38,236 bases of DNA from Paenibacillus sp. CF384 (GCF_900106745.1 NZ_FNNV01000033.1:1-38236); one strand, 5' to 3'; positions 1 to 7,277 are shown, numbered from the stretch's first letter. Notes: generated from the sequence alone by a model not told the origin. Translations and numbers: made by a program.

Positions 1-86
1 CTGGAAGACGACCAGGTTGATAGGTTCGAGGTGGAAGTGCAGCAATGCATGCAGCTGACGAATACTAATCGGTCGAGGGCTTATCC
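1..86 (+). rRNA. 23S ribosomal RNA, 3' end (partial)
   Basis: The first 86 or so bases are the conserved 3' end of bacterial 23S rRNA, including the GACGACCAGGTTGATAGG segment and the final ACTAATCGGTCGAGGGCTT element. The 5' part lies outside the window. The exact mature end is uncertain by a few bases. The rRNA is followed by spacer and then a terminator, with no 5S gene in between. Confidence 0.95.
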
Positions 87-190
87 TACGAACATCTGCT
101 CGGATGTTCAACTTCGGACAACATCAGCTAATTAAGACCTTCGCAAAGGTTCGTATCCAGTTTTCAAGGCGCAAGCCGCCATACATAAAG
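87..190 (+). other. rRNA operon distal spacer without a 5S gene
   Basis: This stretch holds spacer sequence typical of the region after 23S, including the segment TATCCAGTTTTCAAGG at about 155-170 that resembles Bacillales rRNA spacers. No 5S rRNA core sequence is seen before the terminator. The 5S copy for this operon must therefore be elsewhere, perhaps between 16S and 23S, or absent from this operon. Confidence 0.6.
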
Positions 191-220
191 AACCGACCTT
201 ATCAATGAGGTCGGTTTTTT
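191..220 (+). terminator. rRNA operon intrinsic terminator
   Basis: A 9-bp perfect stem (AACCGACCT at 191-199 with AGGTCGGTT at 208-216) has an 8-base loop and runs into a T6 tract. It sits 105 bases after the 23S end, so it most likely ends the rRNA transcript. Confidence 0.9.
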
Positions 221-250
221 GTTGTTTGTTTAACGCCAGGAGGCGGATTT

Positions 251-565
251 CTAGTTCATATCGCCAACATAGCATTGACGGGGTTTGTTTCCTCTGGCAA
301 TTTCGATGAACTGGGGTATCAATGTTTTCGGATAAAAGGGGAAGTTCGCTAATTCATGAAGGGGAATCCAACCGATACCGATTTGATCGGGATCTGGATT
401 TGTGGGGGATGCTGGAATATCAGTATTGTTACCAGATTTAATCGTACATAGAAAAATAGGACTCACGATGTGTAGGTTGCCATTGGTTGTGGCATTCTCG
501 TGATTGCTCCCAATGAACTCGCGGAGGAATAGCAGCTCTCCAACCTCTACCTCAACTCTCCTCCT
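251..565 (-). pseudogene. NUDIX hydrolase, 5'-truncated relic
   Basis: The open frame running from 565 down to 251 reads like the C-terminal half of a NUDIX hydrolase: a VEVGELLFLREFIG strand segment of the kind that follows the NUDIX box, then a DQIGIGWIPLHEL segment and FYPKTLIPQF near the end. The frame opens just after a stop at 568-566 and lacks the NUDIX box itself (GX5EX7REUXEEXGU). A KEE triplet in another frame just upstream (about 569-555) may be a frameshifted remnant of the box. The only start-like codon downstream is a GTG at 466, which would give 71 residues without a catalytic motif. The upstream side is taken up by the promoter of the next gene, so there is no room for the missing half. 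Function is probably lost. Assignment to NUDIX is by segment pattern only. Confidence 0.6.
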
Positions 566-576
566 TCATTCTGTTA

Positions 577-605
577 TTGACACTTACTCATGAACACAAT
601 AATAT
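577..605 (+). promoter_or_regulatory. Sigma-A-type promoter of the carbamoyltransferase gene
   Basis: A perfect -35 TTGACA (577-582) is followed after exactly 17 bases by TAATAT (600-605), matching 4 of 6 consensus -10 bases. Transcription would start near 612, about 42 bases before the GTG start at 654. Confidence 0.65.
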
Positions 606-639
606 TGTATTTATATTAATTAGTATGAATAATTATACA
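606..639 (+). promoter_or_regulatory. Tandem ARG-box-like operators (candidate AhrC/ArgR sites)
   Basis: Two sites resemble the arginine-repressor half-site pattern TGAAT-W4-ATTCA. Site 1 is TGTAT-TTAT-ATTAA at 606-619 (8 of 10 defined bases). Site 2 is TGAAT-AATT-ATACA at 626-639 (9 of 10). Their starts are 20 bp apart, close to the two-helical-turn spacing known for paired ARG boxes. They overlap the predicted transcription start and leader, the position expected for repression. The region is AT-rich, so one site alone would mean little; the pairing, spacing and the nature of the downstream gene raise confidence. Confidence 0.5.
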
Positions 640-653
640 TTCGAGGTGAACCT

Positions 654-1571
654 GTGACCCATCTTCTATCTTTAAAAGAATTAAACAAAGCTTCCCTTCA
701 ATCCATCATTCGGTCGGCGATTGAGATAAAGAAGAATCCACAGCACTATTATGATGCTTGTGAACGACAAGGACTCCTCATGCTCTTTCAGAAGACATCG
801 ACTCGAACCAACCTATCCTTTCAGTCCGGCATGAATCAATTAGGCGGATATGCTGTGACGCTGGATTGGGACGCTAGCAATTTCAGCATTTCTCCCATAC
901 AATATGAGGCCAGGTATGCATCAAGAAACTGTGATGTCATCATGGCAAGATTAAAGAACCATTCCGATCTGCTTGAATTAGCCAAGTACTCTCAAGTCCC
1001 CGTAATCAATGGTTGCTGCGATAAATATCACCCCTGCCAAGCGTTGGCAGACTTAATGACCATTTATGAGGTAGCAGGAACATTCTCGGGAGTGACAATC
1101 ACCTATGTCGGGATACATAATAATGTAGCTAATTCACTTATTGCTGGCTGCGTCACCTTGGGCATAAACCTACTGCTGGTGACACCTATAATAAACAGGC
1201 CGTCATGGGATGAAGAACTGATGCAAACGGCTAGCCGGAGCGGGTTTGTCGAGCATGTAAGTAGCTTGGCTGAAGCATCCTCCAGGTCTGATTTCGTCTA
1301 TACGGATACATGGGTTGATATGGAATTTGTCCAAGAAAGTCGTTACGAAGAGGAGAAAAATCGAAGAATCGAGCAGATGCTTCCCTTTCAGTTAAACAGA
1401 AAGAACCTTAGTGGCTACTCGCCATATATCATGCATGATATGCCTATTCATCCCGGGTACGAGATTGAAGAAGAGTTGATTGAGTCCGAGAAGTCAATCA
1501 TCTATCAACAAGCGGAGAACAGAATGCATGTTCAAAAGGCGTTACTGCTGCATGTACTGAATAAGAGTTGA
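654..1571 (+). CDS. Ornithine-carbamoyltransferase-like enzyme, atypical substrate site
   Basis: This 305-residue protein has the length and layout of aspartate/ornithine carbamoyltransferases. The carbamoyl-phosphate motif STRT is at residues 49-52, followed by an SFQSGMNQLGG segment, and HPCQ is at 126-129. The C-terminal ENRMHVQKALL helix is typical. Two substrate-side motifs differ from true ornithine carbamoyltransferases: the HCLP loop reads HDMP (261-264), with Cys replaced by Asp, and the usual SMG loop region reads WVDME (220-224). The amino acceptor may therefore be something other than ornithine; I cannot name it. The start is a GTG at 654 with GAGGTGA at 643-649. It is a single-gene unit, read from its own promoter with arginine-box-like sites, and is separated from the convergent next gene by a hairpin. 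It could still be a divergent ArgF. Confidence 0.8.
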   Translation: MTHLLSLKELNKASLQSIIRSAIEIKKNPQHYYDACERQGLLMLFQKTSTRTNLSFQSGMNQLGGYAVTLDWDASNFSISPIQYEARYASRNCDVIMARLKNHSDLLELAKYSQVPVINGCCDKYHPCQALADLMTIYEVAGTFSGVTITYVGIHNNVANSLIAGCVTLGINLLLVTPIINRPSWDEELMQTASRSGFVEHVSSLAEASSRSDFVYTDTWVDMEFVQESRYEEEKNRRIEQMLPFQLNRKNLSGYSPYIMHDMPIHPGYEIEEELIESEKSIIYQQAENRMHVQKALLLHVLNKS

Positions 1572-1580
1572 TCAACTAAT

Positions 1581-1631
1581 AAGGACTGCCTCCGAAGTTG
1601 CAATGCATACTTATACTTAGGAGGCAGCCTT
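1581..1631. terminator. Hairpin between convergent genes (likely bidirectional terminator)
   Basis: AAGG(A)CTGCCTCC at 1581-1593 pairs with GGAGGCAGCCTT at 1620-1631, giving a 12-bp stem with one bulged A and a 26-base loop. It lies exactly between two convergent genes. T-runs after the stem are short, so termination may be imperfect. Confidence 0.5.
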
Positions 1632-1641
1632 TGTGATAGGG

Positions 1642-2517
1642 CTATAGATCTGCCGGTAATTCGGATGGCACGAAGAGGCTGCTAACATCAATGCCGCGTT
1701 CATCACGGATCTTAAGATCACGAAGGAACTGGGTAAAACCAATCGCAGGCTTCCAGCCGAGCGCTTGCTCCGCTTCGGAGAGGTCGTGCTGCTCAACGGA
1801 GCCGGGCAGGCTGATCGCATATTTCTCGATTAGATGGCGTGCGCCGGGCACTTGCTCTTCGCACCAATCGGGGCCAAGCTCTCGGAAGTTGTTCACGACT
1901 TCCTGAGGCATGCCATGATTGGTATGTACAATTGTGCAGAAAAGCCCGATATCCCGATTCAGCGAAACTTTCACGGATGCTACGGTAGCAGCAGCTACAT
2001 CTCTGCGGTCGACGCCATTTCGGAGCAAACGTGAGCCGAATTCTAAGTACGGACGAGGAATGAATTCATGATAGCGAAGCATGGCGATCGAGGCACCGGT
2101 CATTTCGTGATAAGCCCTGCACAAATCTTCTCCGATTACCTTCGAAACGCTATATACGGAGCCCCAGCCGTAGGCCATCGATGAAGCATAAACGATGGAT
2201 TGTATACCTGCTTGTTTACATGCTTCAAGTACGTTGAACGTACCATCCACATTCACAGCAAAGATCGTTTCATCACTTACCGGCGGATTATGGGCACAGT
2301 GCCAAGCGGCCAGATGAACGACAGCATCCATTCCTTCCACAGCGCGGCGAACATCGCCGGCTGTACGGCTGTCGCAGCGGACAAATTCCACATCGGAGAA
2401 ATCTGTCCCCGCCGGAGGCGACACATCTGCCATGCGAACCGTATATCCCGCTTGAATAAGCGCTCTGCTTATCGCTTGCCCGCCATTGCCGGAAGCACCG
2501 GTAACTAATACTTTCAT
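1642..2517 (-). CDS. NAD(P)-dependent epimerase/dehydratase (extended SDR)
   Basis: This 291-residue cytoplasmic protein is an extended short-chain dehydrogenase of the sugar-nucleotide epimerase/dehydratase type. The Rossmann glycine motif is GASGNGG at residues 7-13, an acidic residue (Asp31) follows the second strand and suggests NAD rather than NADP, and the catalytic Ser112/113, Tyr122 and Lys126 (YSVSK) are present. The NVDGTFNVLEAC segment (89-100) is typical of the family. The C-terminal half would set the substrate, probably a sugar or sugar nucleotide, but this cannot be read from sequence. The ATG at 2517 has a GAGGGA about 12 bases upstream. The gene stands alone, convergent to the carbamoyltransferase gene and divergent from the ABC exporter gene. 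Confidence 0.85.
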   Translation of the reverse strand: MKVLVTGASGNGGQAISRALIQAGYTVRMADVSPPAGTDFSDVEFVRCDSRTAGDVRRAVEGMDAVVHLAAWHCAHNPPVSDETIFAVNVDGTFNVLEACKQAGIQSIVYASSMAYGWGSVYSVSKVIGEDLCRAYHEMTGASIAMLRYHEFIPRPYLEFGSRLLRNGVDRRDVAAATVASVKVSLNRDIGLFCTIVHTNHGMPQEVVNNFRELGPDWCEEQVPGARHLIEKYAISLPGSVEQHDLSEAEQALGWKPAIGFTQFLRDLKIRDERGIDVSSLFVPSELPADL

Positions 2518-2905
2518 TATGGGAATCCCTCGCTTCTATGTTCTGATTCTAGCATTATAGCATGAGCCTGCCTTTGCATACCTGGTACTTTAGTTCGTCG
2601 ATAGGGAGAAAAAAGTTCTAATACCCCTATGGGCTTTAGAATCCACGATGGGTATTGCAGTATTGCTGCATCCACAGTCTATACTACCATTTCGGAGGCG
2701 GAGCGGTACTTGCTAGAAGGTGTGGTATCATGCGAAAAGTGGGGATATTTTTGCGTATTGGCATATTTCTGGCTAAAGTTTACAAAGAAAGAAGGAATTA
2801 TAAAGTAAATACAGAACATATATTCGTAGTGGCCGACTCGCAATTGGATTGTCGGGTCTAAATTGGAGTCAGCCCAATAATTGTTTAGAGACACAGGAGG
2901 GCACC
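2518..2905. other. Divergent intergenic region between SDR and ABC exporter genes
   Basis: This 388-base gap must hold the promoters of two divergent genes. For the exporter, a plausible promoter is listed separately. An inverted repeat, AATACCC near 2620-2626 and GGGTATT near 2650-2656, has a 23-base loop and could be an operator or nothing. Short open frames here (for example 2655-2861) lack ribosome binding sites and family resemblance and are not accepted as genes. Confidence 0.5.
2758..2786 (+). promoter_or_regulatory. Candidate promoter of the ABC exporter/DUF1854 operon
   Basis: TTGGCA at 2758-2763 (5 of 6) is followed after 17 bases by TACAAA at 2781-2786 (4 of 6). It lies 120 bases upstream of the start codon. 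The region is AT-rich and other hexamers are nearby, so this is a best guess. Confidence 0.35.
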
Positions 2906-5098
2906 ATGTCAATTCAAGACCAGCTTCCGGAAGTGCTGAGGAAGCAACTAACGTCTGAACTTCTGTTCAGCGCCAAGACCGATCTGCTGCAGGATGGCCG
3001 ATTCGGAGAGCAATGGATAGCTGTCACGGAGCAAGACATCGTGGTATGGCAGCAAGACAAGACGCAGCTGCTCAAACAGCCGTTAGCAGAGCTGAAGGAT
3101 GCGCGGGCTGTCAGTGCAATCGGTGGAGGCACGCTGGTGACTGACACAGACAAAGGTCCGGTCGTAATCGCGCGTTATACGGCTGCACAATCGCCGGTGT
3201 TCGGTTTTGCGGCGAAGCTGCTCGGCGCGATGGCGAAGAACGAGGAGCGGCCAGTACTTTCGGAGCGCGAGCTCCCACGCAGCTGCCATAGCTGCGGCAA
3301 CCCGCTGTCTGAAGGGACGCAGATCTGCCAGATATGCACACACAATGGCAAGGTAGCCGCTCGAATGCTGAGCTACACCAAGCCGTATAAGCTGCAAATG
3401 ATAGCTGCGGCTTGTCTATTAATCACAACAACACTCGTAGAATTGGTACCGCCTTACTTAACGAAGGTCATTATTGATGACGTCCTTGGCCCTAAGGATA
3501 TTGGTTCGACTCTGCTGTATGTTGTGCTGGGGTTAGGCGTAACGATGCTTCTCATGTCGGTTATGCAGACGATTCGCGGATTAATCGGTGTATGGGTAGG
3601 ATCGAAGCTGATGGGCGACTTGCGTAAAGATGTTTACAGCTCGCTCATGCGGCTCTCACTTGCTTTCTTCGACCGCCGCCAAACGTCGCAATTCATTGGA
3701 AGGGTCAACAACGATTCAGAAGCGATGCGACAGTTCATGACGGATGGCGTCGTGTTCATGTCCGCGGAGGGATTGCGGATCATTGCGATCTTCATCATTA
3801 TGTTCGGACTCGATTGGCAGCTTACGTTGTATGCGATTCTGCCTGTGCCGGTCATGATCGCCGTATCGATGACGATCTGGCCGAAGATTGGACGGCGTTG
3901 GTACCAGCAATGGCGATCGATCTTCCGGTTGAACACACTTGTCGGCGATTCTCTTCAAGGGATACGCGTTGTTAAAGCGTTCGGCAGGGAGAGGGATGAA
4001 CTATCTCGTTATGCAGATGCGAATGTTGAGGTCGTACGACGCAATATCCGCATGGAAGGTCTCTGGTCATTCATGTTCCCGGCTTTTGCCTTCATTGCCG
4101 GACTGGGCACGCTGCTCATCTGGTATAACGGCGGAAGCAAAGTACTGAGTGACAATATGCAGCTTGGTGTACTGATGGCACTTATCGCTTACCTTGGCAT
4201 GTTATTCGGCCCGCTGCAATGGATCAGTCAAATGATCAGCTGGGCGAGCAATGCCATGGCGGCAGCACATCGCGTATTCGAAATCATGGATACGCCGCCT
4301 GACGTGCCTGACGTTCGTAATCCCGCAGCAATCGGCGTTATCAAAGGGGACGTTATCTTCGAGAAAGTCACCTATGGCTACGAGAAGCATCATCCGGTGC
4401 TCAAAGACGTCAACTTGCAGGTTAAAGCAGGTGAAATGATCGGCCTGGTCGGTCATTCCGGGGCGGGTAAGTCGACGTTCATCAACATGATTTGCCGGTT
4501 CTATGACACCGATGAAGGTGCCATCCTCATTGATGGTACGGATCTTCGAGACATTAGTCAGGTTGACCTGCGTAAGCAGATCGGCGTCGTGCTTCAGGAG
4601 ACGTTTCTCTTCGACGGTACAATCGCCGAGAATATCGCCTACTCCAAGCCAGACGCAACGCCGATGGAGATTATGCGAGCAGCAAAGATTGCCAACGCGC
4701 ATGACTTCATCGTGCGTCTCCCGGACGGCTACGATACTCGCGTAGGCGAGCGAGGGCATAAGCTCTCCGGCGGAGAGAAGCAGCGAGTGGCCATCGCTCG
4801 TGCCATTATTCATGATCCGCGTATACTGATTCTGGATGAAGCGACTGCATCGGTAGATACCGAGACAGAACGCCAAATTCAAGAAGCGATTTCGCGGCTG
4901 GTTAAAGGCCGGACGACATTCGCGATTGCGCATCGCCTGTCGACGCTTCGCAATGCAGATCGGCTTGTTGTCCTGGATCGAGGCAAAATCGTTGAAGTCG
5001 GCACGCATGAGCAGCTGCTCGAGAAAGAGGACGGCGCCTACCGGAAGCTCGTGGATGCGCAGAAAGAGCTGTCCAAGATCAAGGGGGTTGAAGGCTGA
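2906..5098 (+). CDS. ABC exporter (fused permease-ATPase) with N-terminal PH-like and zinc-ribbon segments
   Basis: This is a 730-residue half-transporter in which membrane and ATPase parts are fused, as in type IV (MsbA-like) exporters, so it should work as a dimer in the cell membrane. Residues about 15-110 look like a soluble beta-rich domain, possibly PH-like. A Cys4 zinc-ribbon pattern follows (Cys127, 130, 141, 144). The membrane domain covers about 165-450. The ATPase carries GHSGAGKS (Walker A, about 515), LSGGEKQ, ILILDEA (Walker B) and the IAHRLST H-loop. I chose the ATG at 2906 because AGGAGGGC lies directly upstream; an upstream in-frame start at 2849 has no such site. The stop overlaps the next start (TGATG), so translation of the DUF1854 gene is coupled. 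Relatives paired with DUF1854 have been linked to cyanophycin metabolism in annotation databases, as far as I recall; no cyanophycin synthetase is in this window. The exported substrate is unknown. Confidence 0.85.
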   Translation: MSIQDQLPEVLRKQLTSELLFSAKTDLLQDGRFGEQWIAVTEQDIVVWQQDKTQLLKQPLAELKDARAVSAIGGGTLVTDTDKGPVVIARYTAAQSPVFGFAAKLLGAMAKNEERPVLSERELPRSCHSCGNPLSEGTQICQICTHNGKVAARMLSYTKPYKLQMIAAACLLITTTLVELVPPYLTKVIIDDVLGPKDIGSTLLYVVLGLGVTMLLMSVMQTIRGLIGVWVGSKLMGDLRKDVYSSLMRLSLAFFDRRQTSQFIGRVNNDSEAMRQFMTDGVVFMSAEGLRIIAIFIIMFGLDWQLTLYAILPVPVMIAVSMTIWPKIGRRWYQQWRSIFRLNTLVGDSLQGIRVVKAFGRERDELSRYADANVEVVRRNIRMEGLWSFMFPAFAFIAGLGTLLIWYNGGSKVLSDNMQLGVLMALIAYLGMLFGPLQWISQMISWASNAMAAAHRVFEIMDTPPDVPDVRNPAAIGVIKGDVIFEKVTYGYEKHHPVLKDVNLQVKAGEMIGLVGHSGAGKSTFINMICRFYDTDEGAILIDGTDLRDISQVDLRKQIGVVLQETFLFDGTIAENIAYSKPDATPMEIMRAAKIANAHDFIVRLPDGYDTRVGERGHKLSGGEKQRVAIARAIIHDPRILILDEATASVDTETERQIQEAISRLVKGRTTFAIAHRLSTLRNADRLVVLDRGKIVEVGTHEQLLEKEDGAYRKLVDAQKELSKIKGVEG

Positions 5099-5604
5099 TG
5101 ACCGTTGAAGTCGACAAATATGATATTCGGCTGTTCTCGCCGGATGATGTTTATTTCAGCCGCGGCAATGGCGGCGTATTCCAAGGTATTATAGAAGGCG
5201 TACCCTACGAAGAGCTTGAGGTGTACCGTGCGTTTCCGTTTCTCTACACCACCGAATATATTTCGATTCGAAATACGAAAGGCGAAGAGCTGGGGATCGT
5301 TCCGGACATTAAAGAGCTGTATGAAGAGAGTGCCAGAGAGCTTGAGAAGGAGCTGCAACTGCGTTATTTCATGCCGCGCGTGACGCGTGTTGAGAGCGTG
5401 AAGTTCAAGTCCGATCTCTGGATGTGGGAGCTGCAAACCCATCTGGGCGCGACCCGGATGGTCATGCGCAATCTGCATGAGCATATGCAATATCCCGGTG
5501 GCGGTCGAGTCATTCTGACCGACATGAGCGGTAAACGCTGCGAGATTACGGACTGGCGTGAACTGGATGCACACAGCCGCAAGCTGCTGGAAGAAGTGTT
5601 GTAA
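5098..5604 (+). CDS. DUF1854 family protein, partner of the ABC exporter
   Basis: The 168-residue product matches my recollection of the DUF1854 family. It opens with a YDIRLFSPDDVYFSRGNGG segment, has YRAFPFLYTTEYISI (about residues 42-56), and a helix rich in Glu and Leu before a LRYFMPRVTRV strand. No signal peptide or membrane segment is seen, so it is cytoplasmic. Its ATG overlaps the stop codon of the exporter gene, which indicates translational coupling and a shared role. Family members are small and commonly sit beside this type of transporter; the molecular function is not known. It may regulate or accompany the ATPase. Confidence 0.75.
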   Translation: MTVEVDKYDIRLFSPDDVYFSRGNGGVFQGIIEGVPYEELEVYRAFPFLYTTEYISIRNTKGEELGIVPDIKELYEESARELEKELQLRYFMPRVTRVESVKFKSDLWMWELQTHLGATRMVMRNLHEHMQYPGGGRVILTDMSGKRCEITDWRELDAHSRKLLEEVL

Positions 5605-5610
5605 TCATGG

Positions 5611-5639
5611 GGGTTGGGCGGATAATTTCTGCCCAACCC
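5611..5639. terminator. Hairpin between convergent genes (likely terminator)
   Basis: GGGTTGGGC at 5611-5619 pairs perfectly with GCCCAACCC at 5631-5639 around an 11-base loop. It lies 7 bases after the DUF1854 stop and 12 bases from the end of the convergent regulator gene. There is no long T-run on either side. Confidence 0.55.
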
Positions 5640-5650
5640 TTCTGCATGCC

Positions 5651-6649
5651 TTAAGGTGCAAATCCTGTACCGTATCGATAATTCAGATCCGAGGCAGCCA
5701 GCTCTCTAAGCAGGTTTTCGCTGCTTCGTTCCAGACGTAACTTGAAGAGTTGGACTTTGTCCGGAGCCAATTGCTTGAGCTCTGTGTAAACAGCATTGGA
5801 AGTATATATTTTAGTTGAGCGGCGAAGGGCTTTCTCTAGATTGTCATGCTCATCTATGCCGATAATGACCGGACACAAGTGAGTAATACCGTCATCACGA
5901 ATGCGCTGGAGCATCCACTCCCCTCCGGTTTGACCGTGAGAGACAAAGGATATATGCGAATCTCGCTGCAGCGTAGCTAATTCAAGAACGATAGAAGTAT
6001 CGACTGTGACTTCGACGACATGCACCTTCTTGTCCAGAGGAGCCAGTATCGCCTTGGCGCGATTCGCCTGGTTCAAGCTGGTCACCCATATATCGTTCGG
6101 GCGTGCCTCCTTAATCGTGCGAGTGCCTTCCAACAAATCCTCGAGGAAAATCGTACACACCTCAAGACCGGTCACCCGTTCGATTTCTTCTTGATAGAAA
6201 TAAAGATCATGGTCCTTGCTTTCTACGAGCAGGATGCGAGCTGGAACGGTCGGAAGGCCGCTTTGCAGCAGACTATAACCCAAGCCGGCCATGAAGAGCT
6301 CCTGCAGATCCATTTTTTCGGCGCGGGCTCCTTTAATAACGCCATCCAGCAGCCTCTTCATGGGTACAGCTTTCCTGCGAAGCCGCTCTGTCGCCGCGCC
6401 GCCAAGCACTTGTGTTCCTTTACCCTTTTGCATAGAAACAAGACCTTCGACTTTCAGCTGGCTGTATACCCCGTTCACGGTATTTCGATTAAGTCCCAGC
6501 AGATCGGCCAGGTGGCTCGCGGCAGGCAGAGGATCGCCGGGCTTCAGTTGCCCCGTTCCGATCAGCCACTTGAGCTGTTCTTTCATTTGGGTATGTACCC
6601 CAAAATTCACTTGATGATCGACTGTTAAGCAGAAGCGATTCGAAATCAT
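5651..6649 (-). CDS. GntR-family transcriptional regulator with long ligand-type C-terminal domain
   Basis: The 332-residue product has an N-terminal winged helix of the GntR type (about residues 15-80), including LADLLGLNRNTVNGVYSQL and the wing LVSMQKGKGTQV. The remaining 240 residues resemble a periplasmic-binding-like alpha/beta fold (ILLVESKDHDLYFYQEEIERVTG, then DIWVTSLNQ), probably an effector-sensing domain. The ATG at 6649 is preferred: GAGGG lies 7-8 bases upstream, while the GTG at 6655 overlaps it too closely. A palindrome lies about 30-40 bases upstream, suggesting self-repression. Targets are not evident; it is not coupled to either neighbour, and it is divergent from the protease operon 630 bases away. 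Confidence 0.8.
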   Translation of the reverse strand: MISNRFCLTVDHQVNFGVHTQMKEQLKWLIGTGQLKPGDPLPAASHLADLLGLNRNTVNGVYSQLKVEGLVSMQKGKGTQVLGGAATERLRRKAVPMKRLLDGVIKGARAEKMDLQELFMAGLGYSLLQSGLPTVPARILLVESKDHDLYFYQEEIERVTGLEVCTIFLEDLLEGTRTIKEARPNDIWVTSLNQANRAKAILAPLDKKVHVVEVTVDTSIVLELATLQRDSHISFVSHGQTGGEWMLQRIRDDGITHLCPVIIGIDEHDNLEKALRRSTKIYTSNAVYTELKQLAPDKVQLFKLRLERSSENLLRELAASDLNYRYGTGFAP

Positions 6650-6675
6650 ATCCACACCCTCATTTACCTATATAT

Positions 6676-6690
6676 CTATGCATAGTGCAT
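6676..6690 (-). promoter_or_regulatory. Palindrome upstream of the GntR gene (candidate autoregulatory operator)
   Basis: CTATGCATAG at 6676-6685 is a perfect 10-bp palindrome, and it overlaps a second dyad, ATGCA-TAG-TGCAT at 6678-6690. It sits about 30-40 bases before the chosen start of the GntR gene, where a promoter is expected on the minus strand. GntR proteins bind dyads of this size, and self-repression is common. Direct binding is an inference. Confidence 0.45.
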
Positions 6691-6956
6691 GTAGCTCGTT
6701 TTCTGAATAAATAAAGATCCAAGAATGGTAATAAGCGATAGGCTCTGCATGATTCTGGAGAAATGACCACGACTTCTCCGAGATTAAAGAGAAATTATGA
6801 AGTTTAAATCTATAGGCAAGCATGCATTGTTATAACCACTGGTTTGACTATTTACGTTAGGTTGATGCCACCTCCGAAAACAATCCTCAGTATACTAACG
6901 CAAACTTTCTTTAAAAAGTTATAGAAATAAATAAAAAAGTTAAAAAAATAAATAAA

Positions 6957-6986
6957 TTGACTCTTTCAATTGAGTAAATATATAAT
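6957..6986 (+). promoter_or_regulatory. Strong promoter of the subtilase operon
   Basis: TTGACT at 6957-6962 (5 of 6) is followed after 18 bases by a perfect TATAAT at 6981-6986. The 45 bases before it are almost pure A/T with A-tracts, fitting an UP element. Transcription would begin near 6993, leaving a leader of about 285 bases. Confidence 0.7.
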
Positions 6987-7214
6987 CATCTCAGAATTCG
7001 TTGTGAAGAGAATGTTAGAATAAGTAACACAAACTTTCGAATCCGTAACATGCGATCCCATGCTGGAATCAGGCCACCACAGGAACGTATGAAGGACAGA
7101 AGCGAAAGGGGGCATATGCCTATAAATATTTTTATGAATAAGTAAAGCTTAGGGAAGAAAATAAAATGCACATTGCCCATCTATCTATCAGTAGGTAAGT
7201 TAATCAACTGAAAT

Positions 7215-7228
7215 TGTAAGCGTTTCCT
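7215..7228 (+). promoter_or_regulatory. Candidate cre site (CcpA binding)
   Basis: The 14-base sequence TGTAAGCGTTTCCT agrees with the cre consensus TGWAANCGNTNWCA except at the W and final A. It lies in the leader of the protease operon, about 60 bases before the start codon, where bound CcpA would block elongation. This would make the proteases repressed on preferred sugars. Confidence 0.4.
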
Positions 7229-7277
7229 ATGTTTTTATGATTAATTTTTTAATATTTGAGTGAGGACGTGATATGGC

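Larger units (their letters stand above)
6650..7277. other. Divergent intergenic region and long leader before the protease operon
   Basis: This 628-base gap holds the GntR operator, a strong plus-strand promoter and a leader of about 285 bases before the first protease gene. Other items seen: a GGAGAA/TTCTCC dyad at 6757-6779, an AACTTT/AAAGTT dyad at 6903-6920, and a very A-rich block at 6910-6956 that resembles an UP element. No tRNA, convincing small gene or recognised riboswitch was found. Confidence 0.6.

Noticed and set aside
2620..2656. AATACCC/GGGTATT inverted repeat
   Set aside because: Seven-base arms with a 23-base loop and no T-run; too weak to call a terminator or operator.
2655..2912. 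Short open frames on both strands in the gap before the exporter gene
   Set aside because: No ribosome binding site, no recognisable family and they overlap the likely promoter.
4202..5008. 268-codon minus-strand open frame inside the exporter gene
   Set aside because: It is antisense to a conserved ATPase domain, with composition typical of a shadow frame and no family resemblance.
6987..7277. Riboswitch in the protease leader
   Set aside because: I looked for c-di-GMP, ydaO-like and T-box core sequences and found none that held together.
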